NCBI RefSeq assembly: GCF_035556095.1
Contig: NZ_DATMFT010000012.1
Span: 1 to 64,000, forward strand
DNA: 64,000 nucleotides
Origin: Parapedobacter sp035556095
GTDB taxonomy: Bacteria > Bacteroidota > Bacteroidia > Sphingobacteriales > Sphingobacteriaceae
Direction of reading: 5' to 3'
The notes beneath the pieces were generated by a model. It made no database searches. It saw only the letters and a list, made by a program, of their open reading frames with translations, and was not told where the DNA came from. The position numbers and the translations under genes were made by a program. Below, piece by piece: positions 14,846 to 24,552 of this stretch (position 1 is the stretch's first letter; each line of letters opens with the position of its first letter).

Positions 14846-17731
14846 ATGCAGCAAGTTGATACCACACAACCGCATGAACTGATATACTCGCTTTGCGAAC
14901 ATCCTTATTTGGGTTATTTGATCGAGCCGCACGTGGTGCAACTTAATCCGAATGGAGGCTATTCGTTGACGCACCGGCGTATTTTTAGCCACACCGCGGT
15001 CGACTATGCTCCCATACTGGACGAGGTGGATTACAAGCTGATTAAGCTGCTGGAAGCGGTAGAGCAAACCAACGTCATCAAACGGTATCATAAAAAGCCC
15101 ATACGCCCCGTTGATTTCTTTGCCAAATTTTTCGACAACAAATTCCTTGACTATATCCGGCCGAAAATCGAGGCACACCTCCTGCAGGCGCTCGAATTAC
15201 TTGATGGTAAGCCGTTATTCTTGATGAGCAAAGACGGCTATGCTGCCGACCAACCGATAACGATTGCCGAGCAACCGGCCTCGGTGCTGTTCCATTTCAG
15301 GCGCAACACGGAAGAAACCCGCTACTTCCCCACCATTAAATACAATGGGCAACGGATCGAGTTTATGTATAAGGATGCGCAGGTGGTTATCAACCAACAG
15401 GCATGGTTATTACTGGAAAATGTACTCTATCACTTCGACCAACCCCTGGAGGGAAAGAAGCTATCGCCTTTTCTGCAAAAACGCTACATCGCCGTAGCAC
15501 GTGCCACGGAACGTAAATATTTCGAAACGTTTGTGCGTGGGCTTATTGAGAAACACCATGTGTATGCGGAGGGTTTTGCTATTGAAACGCACCAACATAA
15601 TGCGGTGCCCGTTATCAAACTGCTTTACGTTGAGCACGGTACCTCACAGCTGCAGTTGCATTTCCGCTATGGTCCCTACCTTTTTGCAGCAGGTGGCCAG
15701 CACAAGGTAACCGTACGCATGGAATACGACCAGCTTACCGACCAGTACACGTTCCACCGCATCAAGCGGTCGTTGCAATGGGAAGACAACCGGATACAGG
15801 AACTGCTGGATATGGGACTGCATAGGGGCTCTGGGCTTTTCAGTAACCTCGAACCGAAGGCGAATGGTACGGATGCGATATCGGCGATGGATTGGCTTCG
15901 CGATAGGAACGATGAACTCCTGCAGCACGGGTTTGAAATCATGCAGGATGACCCCAATAAGCGCTTCTTCTTCGGGCGTACCGAACTCAACATGGCCGTC
16001 GAGGAGCACAATGACTGGTTTGACGTGCGTGCCACTGCCCGCTTCGGTGAATACGAGGTCCCTTTTAGCTTGCTGCGCAACCATATTCTCACAGGCACCA
16101 AGGAGTTTGTTTTACCCAATGGTGAAGTTGCCGTGATCCCCGCGGAGTGGTTTGCACGGTATAACCACCTTTTTCAGTTCTCGCAGGATAAAAAAGGGAT
16201 CCGGCTGGGTAAATACCATGTGGGGCTGCTCAACGACATTTCCGAACATACTACGCTGACCATGGACCGGAAAATTGAGCAGCTGGCCAATTTCGACACG
16301 ATTGAAGAGATGGAACCGCCAACACACTTTAACGGCCAGCTACGACCCTATCAGCAAGCCGGTTATAATTGGTTCCACTTCTTACAGCAATATCGTTTTG
16401 GCGGCTGCTTGGCCGACGACATGGGCTTGGGGAAAACCATACAGACACTGGCGCTACTCCAAAAGCAGAAAGAGGCGGTAGACACGGCTAAAGGCCCCTC
16501 GACATCGCTCATCATTATGCCTACCTCATTGGTATACAATTGGGAGAATGAGGCCGCCAAATTTGCGCCCGATTTGCAGCTATTGATTCACACCGGCGTA
16601 GGCCGGGCCAAGGAATCCGCACAGTTTGAGCCGTACGACCTTGTGATCACCACCTATGGCATTGCACGCATCGATGAGGAGCTATTGAGTTCATTTTACT
16701 TCAACTACATCATACTTGATGAAAGCCAGCTGATCAAGAACCCGTCGTCCAAATCGTTCAAAGCGGTAAAGCGGTTGAAGGCGAAACACCGGCTGGTGCT
16801 GAGCGGTACGCCGATTGAAAATTCCGTTGCTGACCTGTGGTCGCAAATGGCCTTTTTGAACCCCGGTTTACTGGGTAGCTACCGTTATTTCCAGCAGGAG
16901 TTTGTGCAGCCCATTGAAAAGAAAAAAGACGACGAGAAAGCCCAGCGCTTGCAGGCCATGATCAAGCCGTTTGTGCTGCGGCGTACCAAAAGCCAGGTGG
17001 CTACGGAGCTGCCGCCGAAATCGGAACAGGTGTTTTACTGCACAATGGGTGAGGAGCAGGCCGAATACTACGAGCGTATCAAATCCGAATACCGCAATGC
17101 CATATTGGAAAACCTGGGCGACGAGAAAGCGAAGCCCCCGCAGATCGCCTTATTGCAAGGGCTGACGAAGCTCCGGCAGCTGGCGAATCATCCGGCCATG
17201 ATCGATGCCGCTTTCAGCGGTGAATCGGGCAAATTCGAAAGTGCCATACACACCCTCGAAACGGTACTGCAACGGGGTAATAAAGTGCTTGTTTTCTCCC
17301 AGTTCGTCAAGCAACTGGTGCTCTTCAAGCAGTATTTCGACAAGCATGGTATCGGGTATGCGTACCTGGATGGCGCCACCAAAAACAGGAATGAAGTGGT
17401 GCGGGAGTTCCGCGAAAACAAAGATACCCGCCTATTCCTTATCTCCATCAAAGCAGGGGGCGTAGGCCTTAACCTCGTGGAGGCCGATTACGTCTTTATC
17501 CTGGACCCGTGGTGGAACCCTGCCGTGGAACAGCAGGCCATAGACCGCACGCACCGTATTGGGCAAACACGCAACGTGTTTATCTACAAATTCATTACCA
17601 AGGATACCGTGGAAGAAAAAATACTCGCCCTGCAAAACCGCAAGAAGACCATTGCCGACACCCTGATCACCACGGAGGAGAGTTTTATCAAGTCGCTGTC
17701 GCGCGACGATATCAGGGAGCTGCTTGGGTAA
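14846..17731 (+). CDS. SNF2-family DEAD/DEAH-box helicase
   Basis: A 961-residue Swi2/Snf2-type ATP-dependent DNA translocase. The N-terminal ~480 residues are a less conserved SWIM-less extension. The motor begins near residue 500 with LRPYQQAGYNWFHFL, then motif I DDMGLGKTIQTLALL, motif II ILDESQLIKNP (DESQ instead of DEAH/DEAQ), motif III LSGTPIENSVADLWS, motif V ISIKAGGVGLNLVEADYVF and motif VI QAIDRTHRIGQ. It ends with the usual KFITKDTVEEKILALQ. Its 3' end overlaps the convergent gltX gene by 20 bases. Likely role: remodelling of nucleoprotein complexes; no specific function can be assigned. Confidence 0.9.
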   Translation: MQQVDTTQPHELIYSLCEHPYLGYLIEPHVVQLNPNGGYSLTHRRIFSHTAVDYAPILDEVDYKLIKLLEAVEQTNVIKRYHKKPIRPVDFFAKFFDNKFLDYIRPKIEAHLLQALELLDGKPLFLMSKDGYAADQPITIAEQPASVLFHFRRNTEETRYFPTIKYNGQRIEFMYKDAQVVINQQAWLLLENVLYHFDQPLEGKKLSPFLQKRYIAVARATERKYFETFVRGLIEKHHVYAEGFAIETHQHNAVPVIKLLYVEHGTSQLQLHFRYGPYLFAAGGQHKVTVRMEYDQLTDQYTFHRIKRSLQWEDNRIQELLDMGLHRGSGLFSNLEPKANGTDAISAMDWLRDRNDELLQHGFEIMQDDPNKRFFFGRTELNMAVEEHNDWFDVRATARFGEYEVPFSLLRNHILTGTKEFVLPNGEVAVIPAEWFARYNHLFQFSQDKKGIRLGKYHVGLLNDISEHTTLTMDRKIEQLANFDTIEEMEPPTHFNGQLRPYQQAGYNWFHFLQQYRFGGCLADDMGLGKTIQTLALLQKQKEAVDTAKGPSTSLIIMPTSLVYNWENEAAKFAPDLQLLIHTGVGRAKESAQFEPYDLVITTYGIARIDEELLSSFYFNYIILDESQLIKNPSSKSFKAVKRLKAKHRLVLSGTPIENSVADLWSQMAFLNPGLLGSYRYFQQEFVQPIEKKKDDEKAQRLQAMIKPFVLRRTKSQVATELPPKSEQVFYCTMGEEQAEYYERIKSEYRNAILENLGDEKAKPPQIALLQGLTKLRQLANHPAMIDAAFSGESGKFESAIHTLETVLQRGNKVLVFSQFVKQLVLFKQYFDKHGIGYAYLDGATKNRNEVVREFRENKDTRLFLISIKAGGVGLNLVEADYVFILDPWWNPAVEQQAIDRTHRIGQTRNVFIYKFITKDTVEEKILALQNRKKTIADTLITTEESFIKSLSRDDIRELLG

Positions 17732-19244
17732 AGGCGCCCAAGCCGATTTTCATGCGGGCTACCGTTTCCTCACGGCCCAGTAGCGCGGCGATATCAAACA
17801 CGTGCGGCCCGAATTTACCGCCGACCAGCATAATGCGGAAAGGCAGCATCAGCTCGCCCATCTTCATGCCCGATGCCTGGATGGCGAGTTTGTAGAAACT
17901 TTCCAGTTCGGCGCTGTGCCACGGGTCGAAGTTTTCCAGTTTGCCAATCATGTCTACGAAGAATGCGGTTTTCTCTGCATTCCAACGGGGTTGTACGGCA
18001 GGCAGGTCATAGCTATCGGGGCGTTTAAAGAAGAACGAGGCCTGCGCCCAGAAGTCGTTAACGAAGGTGAGCCGTTCTTTGACCAGGGCCAACACGCTGG
18101 AGAGCTGTTTTTCGTCGGTAAGCGGGATGCCATGGTCGGCCAACAACGCGGTTAATTGCGGCAAGAGGTGATCGTCGTCGCTCCGTTTTATCCATTCGTG
18201 GTTGAACCATTTCGCTTTTTCGAAATCGAACTTTGCACCGGCTTTGCTGATCCGCTCCAACGAAAATTTATCGACAAGCTCGTTGAGCGCGAAGAGTTCC
18301 TGGTCGGAACCGTCGTTCCAGCCCAGGGTGGCCAGTAGATTGACAAACGCTTCGGGTAGGAAACCCATTTCGCGGAAACCTTCGGTGATGGCGCCCGTTT
18401 GGGGGTCTTGCCAGTTCATGGCATACACCGGAAAACCAAGCCGGTCGCCATCCCGCTTGCTCAGTTTACCATTGCCATCGGGCTTGAGGATGAGTGGCAG
18501 GTGTGCCCACTGCGGCATGGCGTTCAGCCAACCGAGATATTCCCATAGGAGGATATGCACCGGTGCCGAAGGCAACCACTCTTCGCCGCGGAATACGTGG
18601 CTGATGGCCATTTGATGGTCGTCTACCACCACGGCCAGGTGGTATGTGGGCATGCCGTCTGCCTTGAGCAGCACTTTGTCGTCTATCAAATCCGATTCGA
18701 AGCTCACGGTTCCCCGTATCAAGTCGTCCAGGTTGATGGTTTCACCAACAGGCATCTTGATGCGGATGACGTGGGGGTGGCCTGCATCCAGCAGCTGCTG
18801 GGTTTCGGTGGGTGCGAGGCTGAGTGAATTGCGCAGCTCCAGCCTGTTCTCGTGGCTGTACCTGAAATTGGGGTGCAGCTTGCGCTGCGTATCCAGTTCG
18901 TCGGCCGTATCGAATGCATAGTATGCATACCCGTCGGCAACAAGCTGTTCGGCATACCGGCGGTAATTCGATTTGCGCTCGCTTTGGCGGTAGGGGCCAT
19001 ATTCACCACCATGATCAGGGCTTTCATCCGGTTCAATACCGCACCAAGCGAGGCAATCTTGGATGTATGCCTCGGCCCCTGGCACGAAGCGTGTCTGGTC
19101 GGTATCTTCAATTCGAAGTACAAACGAGCCGCCGTGCTGGCGCGCGAATAAATAGTTGAACAATGCTGTGCGTACACCGCCCAGATGCAGGCCTCCCGTG
19201 GGGCTTGGAGCGAAGCGTACCCGTACCTTCCTGTCTTGATCCAT
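17712..19244 (-). CDS. gltX: Glutamyl-tRNA synthetase
   Basis: A class I aminoacyl-tRNA synthetase that charges tRNA-Glu. The 510-residue protein has the HIGH-type motif in FAPSPTGGLHLGGVRTALFN near the N-terminus, LRIEDTD, and the KMSKS-type motif as KLSKRDGDRLGFPVY. A C-terminal anticodon-binding domain ends at LGAFTQAAP. The 3' end overlaps the SNF2 gene by 20 bases in convergent orientation. A TAnnTTTG promoter box sits four bases before the ATG, implying a leaderless transcript. Confidence 0.97.
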   Translation of the reverse strand: MDQDRKVRVRFAPSPTGGLHLGGVRTALFNYLFARQHGGSFVLRIEDTDQTRFVPGAEAYIQDCLAWCGIEPDESPDHGGEYGPYRQSERKSNYRRYAEQLVADGYAYYAFDTADELDTQRKLHPNFRYSHENRLELRNSLSLAPTETQQLLDAGHPHVIRIKMPVGETINLDDLIRGTVSFESDLIDDKVLLKADGMPTYHLAVVVDDHQMAISHVFRGEEWLPSAPVHILLWEYLGWLNAMPQWAHLPLILKPDGNGKLSKRDGDRLGFPVYAMNWQDPQTGAITEGFREMGFLPEAFVNLLATLGWNDGSDQELFALNELVDKFSLERISKAGAKFDFEKAKWFNHEWIKRSDDDHLLPQLTALLADHGIPLTDEKQLSSVLALVKERLTFVNDFWAQASFFFKRPDSYDLPAVQPRWNAEKTAFFVDMIGKLENFDPWHSAELESFYKLAIQASGMKMGELMLPFRIMLVGGKFGPHVFDIAALLGREETVARMKIGLGAFTQAAP

Positions 19245-19248
19245 GGGG

Positions 19249-19256
19249 CAAACTTA
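19249..19256 (-). promoter_or_regulatory. Promoter -7 box abutting the gltX start
   Basis: Minus-strand TAAGTTTG is separated from the gltX ATG by only CCCC. Together with the AT-rich sequence preceding it (TTTATC directly before the box), it resembles the TAL and lepB promoters. No -33 TTG at standard distance. Confidence 0.5.
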
Positions 19257-19364
19257 GATAAATTTATTAAAAATAATCCGCCTCCCCAACGCCTTTGATA
19301 CTTTTTACGACCATCCACAGAGAATTGTGTATTTTGGCGGAAATTTGTAGGTACAGTACCGTAG

Positions 19365-20585
19365 ATGAATCCTTACCAGTATAACCAACAGCGTTGGAAA
19401 TTTGCCTTGTTGATTTTCGCGGCCCTTATCGCTGCGGCATCATTGCTCTATACCAATTTCTTGGTGAGGAACCTATCGAGGTCCGAGCGTACGAAGGCAG
19501 AGGTGTGGGCGATGAGCACCCGGAGCATCATCACCATGCCCGATGTGGATGATGAGATGATCACATTTATCTATGCCGTGCGCGATAGCCTCTCCCTGCC
19601 GGCGATCATTGCAGATGCGCAAGACAGTATCATCTATTGGCGTGACCTGGACTCTACCAAAACCAACATATTGGCCGACGATATCGATGCCAACGTGGTG
19701 TATGATCCGGCATATTTCAATCGCCAGCTGGCCATCATGAAGAAAAGCCACCCCCCAATTATCATCAACTTACCGAATAATGGACAGTGGTTCGTTTATT
19801 ACAAAGATTCCCTGCTGTTAAACCAGTTGCGGTTTTTCCCGTATGTGCAACTTACGCTCATCGCGATTTTCCTAGCCATCGCCTATACGGTATTCAATTC
19901 CATCCGTAAGTCGGAGCAAAACCTCGTGTGGGTCGGGCTGGCCAAAGAGGCTGCCCACCAGCTGGGCACACCCATATCCTCATTGATGGCTTGGTTGGAG
20001 CTGGTGCGGACCAAGTTTGACGCCGAAAGCGACCCGCTGCTCAATGAAATGGAAAATGATGTGAAGCGGTTGGAAGTCGTGGCTGACCGCTTCTCGAAAA
20101 TTGGCTCTGCGCCGGTGTTGAAGAGCCAGGCGGTGTACAAAACGGTGATCGATTTTGTCAATTACTTCAAAGTGCGGACGAGCGATAAAATCATCTTCAA
20201 TGTCTCTGGCGAGACCAAAGCGGAAGCCCTGTTAAATGTGCCGCTATTTGACTGGGTGCTTGAAAACTTATTAAAGAATGCTGCGAATGCGATCGAATCT
20301 GCCGGCCGGATTGACATCGTTATTTCAGAAAATATTGCCAAAGAACAAATTTTTATAGATATTAGCGATACCGGAAAGGGAATACCTCGCAGTCAGTTTG
20401 AAGCGGTCTTCCAGCCGGGCTTCACTACCAGAAAGCGAGGATGGGGGTTAGGGCTTAGCCTTACTAAACGCATGATTGAATACCATAAAGGCCAGATTTT
20501 CGTCAGAGAATCGGAAATTGATAAAGGAACCACATTTAGAATCGTATTACCAAGTAGCCAAACGTATGAACCCGCTCAGATCTGA
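19365..20585 (+). CDS. Membrane sensor histidine kinase
   Basis: A 406-residue HATPase kinase. One membrane helix spans about residues 12-34 and another about 158-180, enclosing a ~120-residue periplasmic sensor region with no recognisable domain. The phosphoacceptor is H198 in LAKEAAHQLGTPISSLMAWLE, followed by the N box ENLLKNAANAIES, G1 DTGKGI and G2 GWGLGLSLTKR. No response regulator gene is adjacent, so the partner is unknown. The last 20 bases overlap the start of the DinB gene. Confidence 0.9.
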   Translation: MNPYQYNQQRWKFALLIFAALIAAASLLYTNFLVRNLSRSERTKAEVWAMSTRSIITMPDVDDEMITFIYAVRDSLSLPAIIADAQDSIIYWRDLDSTKTNILADDIDANVVYDPAYFNRQLAIMKKSHPPIIINLPNNGQWFVYYKDSLLLNQLRFFPYVQLTLIAIFLAIAYTVFNSIRKSEQNLVWVGLAKEAAHQLGTPISSLMAWLELVRTKFDAESDPLLNEMENDVKRLEVVADRFSKIGSAPVLKSQAVYKTVIDFVNYFKVRTSDKIIFNVSGETKAEALLNVPLFDWVLENLLKNAANAIESAGRIDIVISENIAKEQIFIDISDTGKGIPRSQFEAVFQPGFTTRKRGWGLGLSLTKRMIEYHKGQIFVRESEIDKGTTFRIVLPSSQTYEPAQI

Positions 20586-21081
20586 TGAATACCCTGCAAT
20601 CTACTCCGCCTATATCGATACCGTTACCGGTGATGTGATGGAACTGCTCAACGAGCAGATTACAGCGTTCCCCGAATTTCTGGCGGGCATACCTGCAGGG
20701 AAATCGGAATTCGCCTACGCGGAAGGCAAGTGGACCATCAAAGAGGTGGTGGGGCACGTGATCGATACGGAACGGGTGATGGCCTACCGGGCCCTCCGTT
20801 TTGGACGCAATGACACCAAGGAACTGATTGGCTTTGAACCGGATGATTTTGTGGCCAATGCGCGCTTCAACGAGCGGTCGTTGGAAAGCTTTTCGGAAGA
20901 GTTTGTGCTTGTACGGAAATCGAATCTGGAACTCTTTAAGCATTTCAACGAACATGAACTGGCACGGAAGGGCATTGCCTCTGAACGATTAACCAGCGTT
21001 CGGGCGTTTATGTATATCATTGCTGGGCATCTTAATCACCACCGCAATATTATCCGTGAGCGATATCTTGGCGGGGAGTGA
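20566..21081 (+). CDS. DinB family protein
   Basis: A 171-residue four-helix-bundle protein of the DinB/YfiT superfamily. The three metal-binding histidines are in VVGHVIDTE, and in AGHLNHHRNIIRERYL at the C-terminus. Members include thiol-dependent S-transferases and many uncharacterised stress proteins. The start chosen is the ATG at 20566, which begins the recognisable domain (NPLRSDEYPAIYSAYI) and overlaps the kinase gene by 20 bases; longer in-frame starts would run deeper into the kinase. Function unknown. Confidence 0.85.
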   Translation: MNPLRSDEYPAIYSAYIDTVTGDVMELLNEQITAFPEFLAGIPAGKSEFAYAEGKWTIKEVVGHVIDTERVMAYRALRFGRNDTKELIGFEPDDFVANARFNERSLESFSEEFVLVRKSNLELFKHFNEHELARKGIASERLTSVRAFMYIIAGHLNHHRNIIRERYLGGE

Positions 21082-21214
21082 TTTTGTGAGCCTATGAGGC
21101 TGTGAATCTGGTGGTTTGCGAAAATAAAAATAAATAAAAAACCTTTTTCAATCCATTTTGTAGTTATAGTATCTACGAAACCATTTCCATGGTTTTATGA
21201 TACGGTTTAGGTGT

Positions 21215-21247
21215 AGGAAATGTCCCGATTTGATCGGGACGTTTCCT
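21215..21247. terminator. Long stem-loop in the gap between the DinB gene and the sugar transporter
   Basis: AGGAAA-T-GTCCCGAT, loop TTG, then ATCGGGAC-G-TTTCCT. The arms form 14 base pairs plus one T-G wobble, followed by ATTTTGG on the plus strand. It sits inside a 302-base gene-free gap (21082-21383) that holds nothing else apart from the transporter promoter. A rho-independent terminator for the kinase/dinB unit is the simplest reading, although the T-run is short. Confidence 0.6.
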
Positions 21248-21342
21248 ATTTTGGCCATACCACAACCGTCGGTTTCCGAACACCAAAAAGGGAAACAACC
21301 GATTGCTTAATCTTTTTTGTTTCAAATGTTGATTTTATTTTA

Positions 21343-21350
21343 TAGTCTTG
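21343..21350 (+). promoter_or_regulatory. Probable promoter of the sugar MFS transporter gene
   Basis: TAGTCTTG is one base off TAnnTTTG, with a TTG at 21317-21319 about 23 bases upstream. The transporter ATG is 33 bases downstream. Confidence 0.4.
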
Positions 21351-21383
21351 CAGTACGTGAAACTAAAAAAATACTAATCAACA

Positions 21384-22661
21384 ATGAGCGTAAATCCCAC
21401 CTCCCAAAGATCCACGATGGGTCCCATGATTATCATCGGCGCCCTTTTTTTTATTTTCGGATTTGTTACCTGGTTAAACTCGGTACTGATTCCCTATTTG
21501 AAGATTGCATGTGAACTTAACCACTTCCAATCGTACCTGGTTACGTTTGCTTTTTATATCGCATACTTACTCATGGCACCGGTATCAACGGCAACCCTCC
21601 GGTATTTTGGTTTTAAAAATGGAATGGCCGTAGGCCTGATCGTGATGGCTGTGGGCGCGCTGTTATTTATACCGGCAGCAATGAGCCGGACTTATCTGTT
21701 GTTTTTGATTGGATTGTTTGTGCAAGGCGGTGGCTTAGCCATCCTTCAAACCGCATCAAATCCCTATATCACCATTATCGGGCCGCCCGAAAGCGCGGCC
21801 CAGCGTATCAGTATCATGGGTATCTGCAATAAGTTTGCTGGAGGACTGGCGCCGGTGGTACTCGGGTTCTTTCTGCTGAGTGATGCCGATGGGCTGACCG
21901 AGCGGATTGAGGCATTATCCGAAGTGCAACGCGCAGTTGAACTGGATGCATTGGCTGCGAAAGTAATCGTTCCCTATTTAGGGATTGTAGCCGTATTGGT
22001 GGTGTTGGCATTTGTGATTTTCAAATCGGCATTGCCCGAAGTTGATACCGATGCCGAAGATGAAGAGGTGGCCGCGTCGAATACGGGCAAGAAAAGTGTC
22101 TTTGAGTTCCCGCATGTACTGCTAGGTGTGCTCACGTTGTTTTTATATGTAGGTGTGGAGGTCATTGCCGGCGATACGATTGTGAGCTATGCGTCCAGCG
22201 AGGGCGTATCGCTTACACAGGCCAAGTTTTTTACAACCGCAACGATGGTATCGATGATTATCGGCTATGTCGTCGGGATCATTACCATTCCCAAATACAT
22301 CAAGCAAGAAAAAGCGTTTGTTATTTGTGCGGTTCTAGGGTTGCTGTTTTCATTTGGTGCGTTGGCTACTTCCGGCGTTACATCGGTGGCATTTATAGCG
22401 TTGCTCGGGTTGGCTAACTCCTTGATGTGGCCCGCTATTTGGCCGCTTGCCCTTGCGGGTGTAGGCCGGTTTACCAAAGCAGCATCGTCGTTGCTCATTA
22501 TGGGTATCGCAGGTGGTGCCATTATTCCGCTGGTATACGGCGCGTTGGCCGACCACTTTACGCCGCACCAGGCCTATTGGGTTACCATCCCATGCTATCT
22601 GTTTATACTTTATTATGCGGTAAGCGGCCACAAGGTAGGTAAAGCTAAAGTACGTGGCTAG
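21384..22661 (+). CDS. FucP-like sugar:H+ symporter (MFS)
   Basis: A 425-residue, 12-helix major facilitator of the fucose/glucose-galactose permease group, with LFFIFGFVTWLNSVLIPYLK in helix 1, FVQGGGLAILQTASNPY in helix 4 and the loop ESAAQRISI. Homologues import fucose, glucose/galactose or GlcNAc (NagP). The substrate cannot be read from sequence alone. It stands alone, flanked by stem-loop terminators on both sides, with its own promoter. A link to the GlcNAc-type PUL 20 kb away is possible but not shown. Confidence 0.88.
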   Translation: MSVNPTSQRSTMGPMIIIGALFFIFGFVTWLNSVLIPYLKIACELNHFQSYLVTFAFYIAYLLMAPVSTATLRYFGFKNGMAVGLIVMAVGALLFIPAAMSRTYLLFLIGLFVQGGGLAILQTASNPYITIIGPPESAAQRISIMGICNKFAGGLAPVVLGFFLLSDADGLTERIEALSEVQRAVELDALAAKVIVPYLGIVAVLVVLAFVIFKSALPEVDTDAEDEEVAASNTGKKSVFEFPHVLLGVLTLFLYVGVEVIAGDTIVSYASSEGVSLTQAKFFTTATMVSMIIGYVVGIITIPKYIKQEKAFVICAVLGLLFSFGALATSGVTSVAFIALLGLANSLMWPAIWPLALAGVGRFTKAASSLLIMGIAGGAIIPLVYGALADHFTPHQAYWVTIPCYLFILYYAVSGHKVGKAKVRG

Positions 22662-22677
22662 TAAGCATTGCGCCTGA

Positions 22678-22710
22678 TTTTCCTGCACCGGTTTGTGTGG
22701 TGCAGGAAAA
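22678..22710. terminator. Terminator after the sugar transporter gene
   Basis: A perfect 12-base inverted repeat, TTTTCCTGCACC and GGTGCAGGAAAA, with a nine-base loop, beginning 16 bases after the transporter stop codon. Symmetric arms with T-run and A-run edges fit an intrinsic terminator. Confidence 0.7.
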
Positions 22711-22849
22711 CAGGACTTGGTGAAATAAATAGTACCCTAATAACGCGGATCGCCGTCTGCTATTATGCGCGAATTGTAATATTTCGGTAATGTTGGAGGA
22801 TGCTTGGCGAATATGTTTAAATTCGAACCTTGTAACCAACGATAGTAAC

Positions 22850-23701
22850 ATGAAGAAGAATTTTTTTACCATTGCCTTAATTGCCGTAGCCATTGCCACA
22901 GGTTGGCAGCCCGCATCAGCCCAAGTGAAATTGCCACCGGCGAGTAGCGCGCAGACCGTCACCCAAGGATTGGGTATCGGTACAGTGACTTTGAAGTATA
23001 ACAGGCCGAACATAAACGGAAGGGATGTTTTCGGCGGACTGGTACCTTATGATGAAGTGTGGCGTACCGGTGCGAATAATGTACCTACATTGATCTTCGA
23101 TAGCCCTGTGACGATAGCTGGCACCCAGGTAGCCGCTGGTACTTACGGATTGCTGACCATCCCCGGTAAGAAGAATTGGACCATTATTTTGAGTAAGAAC
23201 AGCGAACAGTGGGGAGCCTATACGTATAAGCAGGAAGAAGACCTGCTCCGGTTTGACGTAGCCCCCGAACGGCTGAAAAAGCCTGTGGAAACCTTTACCA
23301 TCTCGTTTTCCGACGTGCAGCCACAAGGTGCACGGCTGAATATCGCTTGGGAAAAGACGCAAGTAAGCTTCGACTTAGTGGTCGATCAAGATGCCGAAAT
23401 CATGGCTTCCATAGCCGAAGCGATGAAAGGCGATAAGAAACCCTATTTCCAAGCCGCCCAATATTACTATAAGAACGATAAGGATATCCAAAAAGCGCTT
23501 GAGTGGGTAAACGAAGCGGATAAGTCGCCGAATCCGGCGCCATACATCAAGTACTGGAAAGCGCTTATCCAATTAAAGGCGGGCGATAAGGCAGGAGCTA
23601 TTGCCACTGCAACCGAAGGTGTTGAGCTTGCCAAACAGCAAAACAACGACGAATATGTGAAGCTGAATGGCCAGGTGATTGCCCAAGCCAATAAGAAATA
23701 A
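22850..23701 (+). CDS. DUF2911 domain secreted protein
   Basis: A 283-residue protein with a Sec signal peptide (KKNFFTIALIAVAIATG, cleavage near SAQ). It is followed by a DUF2911 domain: VTLKYNRPNINGRDVFGGLVPYDEVWRTGANN, AAGTYGLLTIPGKKNW and IILSKNSEQWGAY. The C-terminal ~80 residues carry TPR-like helices (ALEWVNEADKSPNPAPYIKYWKALIQLKAGDK). DUF2911 proteins are common periplasmic proteins of Bacteroidota with no known function. The ATG at 22850 was chosen because the signal peptide starts there. Confidence 0.87.
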   Translation: MKKNFFTIALIAVAIATGWQPASAQVKLPPASSAQTVTQGLGIGTVTLKYNRPNINGRDVFGGLVPYDEVWRTGANNVPTLIFDSPVTIAGTQVAAGTYGLLTIPGKKNWTIILSKNSEQWGAYTYKQEEDLLRFDVAPERLKKPVETFTISFSDVQPQGARLNIAWEKTQVSFDLVVDQDAEIMASIAEAMKGDKKPYFQAAQYYYKNDKDIQKALEWVNEADKSPNPAPYIKYWKALIQLKAGDKAGAIATATEGVELAKQQNNDEYVKLNGQVIAQANKK

Positions 23702-23726
23702 GCCAGCATTGGTAAGTGATTGACCG

Positions 23727-23758
23727 CATAGCCCCTGCACCGACGTGTGGGGGCTATG
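23727..23758. terminator. Bidirectional terminator between convergent genes
   Basis: CATAGCCCC at 23727-23735 pairs with GGGGCTATG at 23750-23758. It lies in the 62-base gap between the convergent DUF2911 and cdaA genes, so it can serve both. Confidence 0.55.
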
Positions 23759-23763
23759 TGCGT

Positions 23764-24552
23764 TTATAATGAAGCATTCAGAAGTTCTTCCAGCTCCTCA
23801 TGGCTGATATTCATATTGACGTTGCCGTCTTTGGCAAACGATATTTCGCCGGTTTCTTCCGATACCACCACCGCCACGGCATCGCTTACCTCCGTCACCC
23901 CAATGGCAGCGCGGTGGCGAAGCCCGAAGTGGAGAGGTAGGTCTTCGCTCTCGGAGAGGGGAAGTACGCAGCTGGCCGTCATGATTTTGAAGTCGACGAT
24001 GACCACCGCACCGTCGTGCAGGGGGCTGTTTTTTTGGAAGATACTCTCAAGCAAACGCTTGGATAGGTGTGCGTCCATGAATTCGCCGCTGGTCTGGTAG
24101 TACTCTTCATCGAAATATTTGGCGAATACGATCAGCGCGCCGGTGTATGATTTGGAAAGGCTGCGGCAAGCATCGATAATGGGCTTGAGGTGTGCGTGGT
24201 GGTCATGCTCGGCCGTTTTTTTGCTCACAAAAACAGACCATAGGAAGTTTTTCCGCCTTACGGAGATATTCTTGCCAATATGGATGAGGAACCTTCGGAT
24301 TTCCTGCTGGAAGACCACCACGAGTGCTAGTGAACCCACGCTGATGAAGCCCCCGAAAATCTCGGTAAGCAGGTGCATGTTGAATTGCTTAACGAGCAGG
24401 AAAATGACATAGATAAGTCCCAGGCCGATGAGGATATTCACCGCAATAGTGCCCCGTATCAGGCTGTAAACATAGTAGAGGATGACAGCCACCAGAAGGA
24501 TGTCAACAATGTCTAGCAACCGGAAATTGAAGTCGAAACTTTGCAAGTCCAT
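23764..24552 (-). CDS. cdaA: Diadenylate cyclase CdaA
   Basis: CdaA makes the second messenger c-di-AMP from two ATP. The 262-residue protein has three N-terminal membrane helices (about residues 12-32, 36-54 and 66-82), a short coiled region and a DisA_N cyclase domain. That domain has DGA at 180-182 (LHDGAVVIVDFKI) and RHR at 212-214 (FGLRHRAAIGVTE), the two signatures of the active site. No CdaR-like regulator gene is adjacent, as is usual in Bacteroidota. Confidence 0.95.
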   Translation of the reverse strand: MDLQSFDFNFRLLDIVDILLVAVILYYVYSLIRGTIAVNILIGLGLIYVIFLLVKQFNMHLLTEIFGGFISVGSLALVVVFQQEIRRFLIHIGKNISVRRKNFLWSVFVSKKTAEHDHHAHLKPIIDACRSLSKSYTGALIVFAKYFDEEYYQTSGEFMDAHLSKRLLESIFQKNSPLHDGAVVIVDFKIMTASCVLPLSESEDLPLHFGLRHRAAIGVTEVSDAVAVVVSEETGEISFAKDGNVNMNISHEELEELLNASL

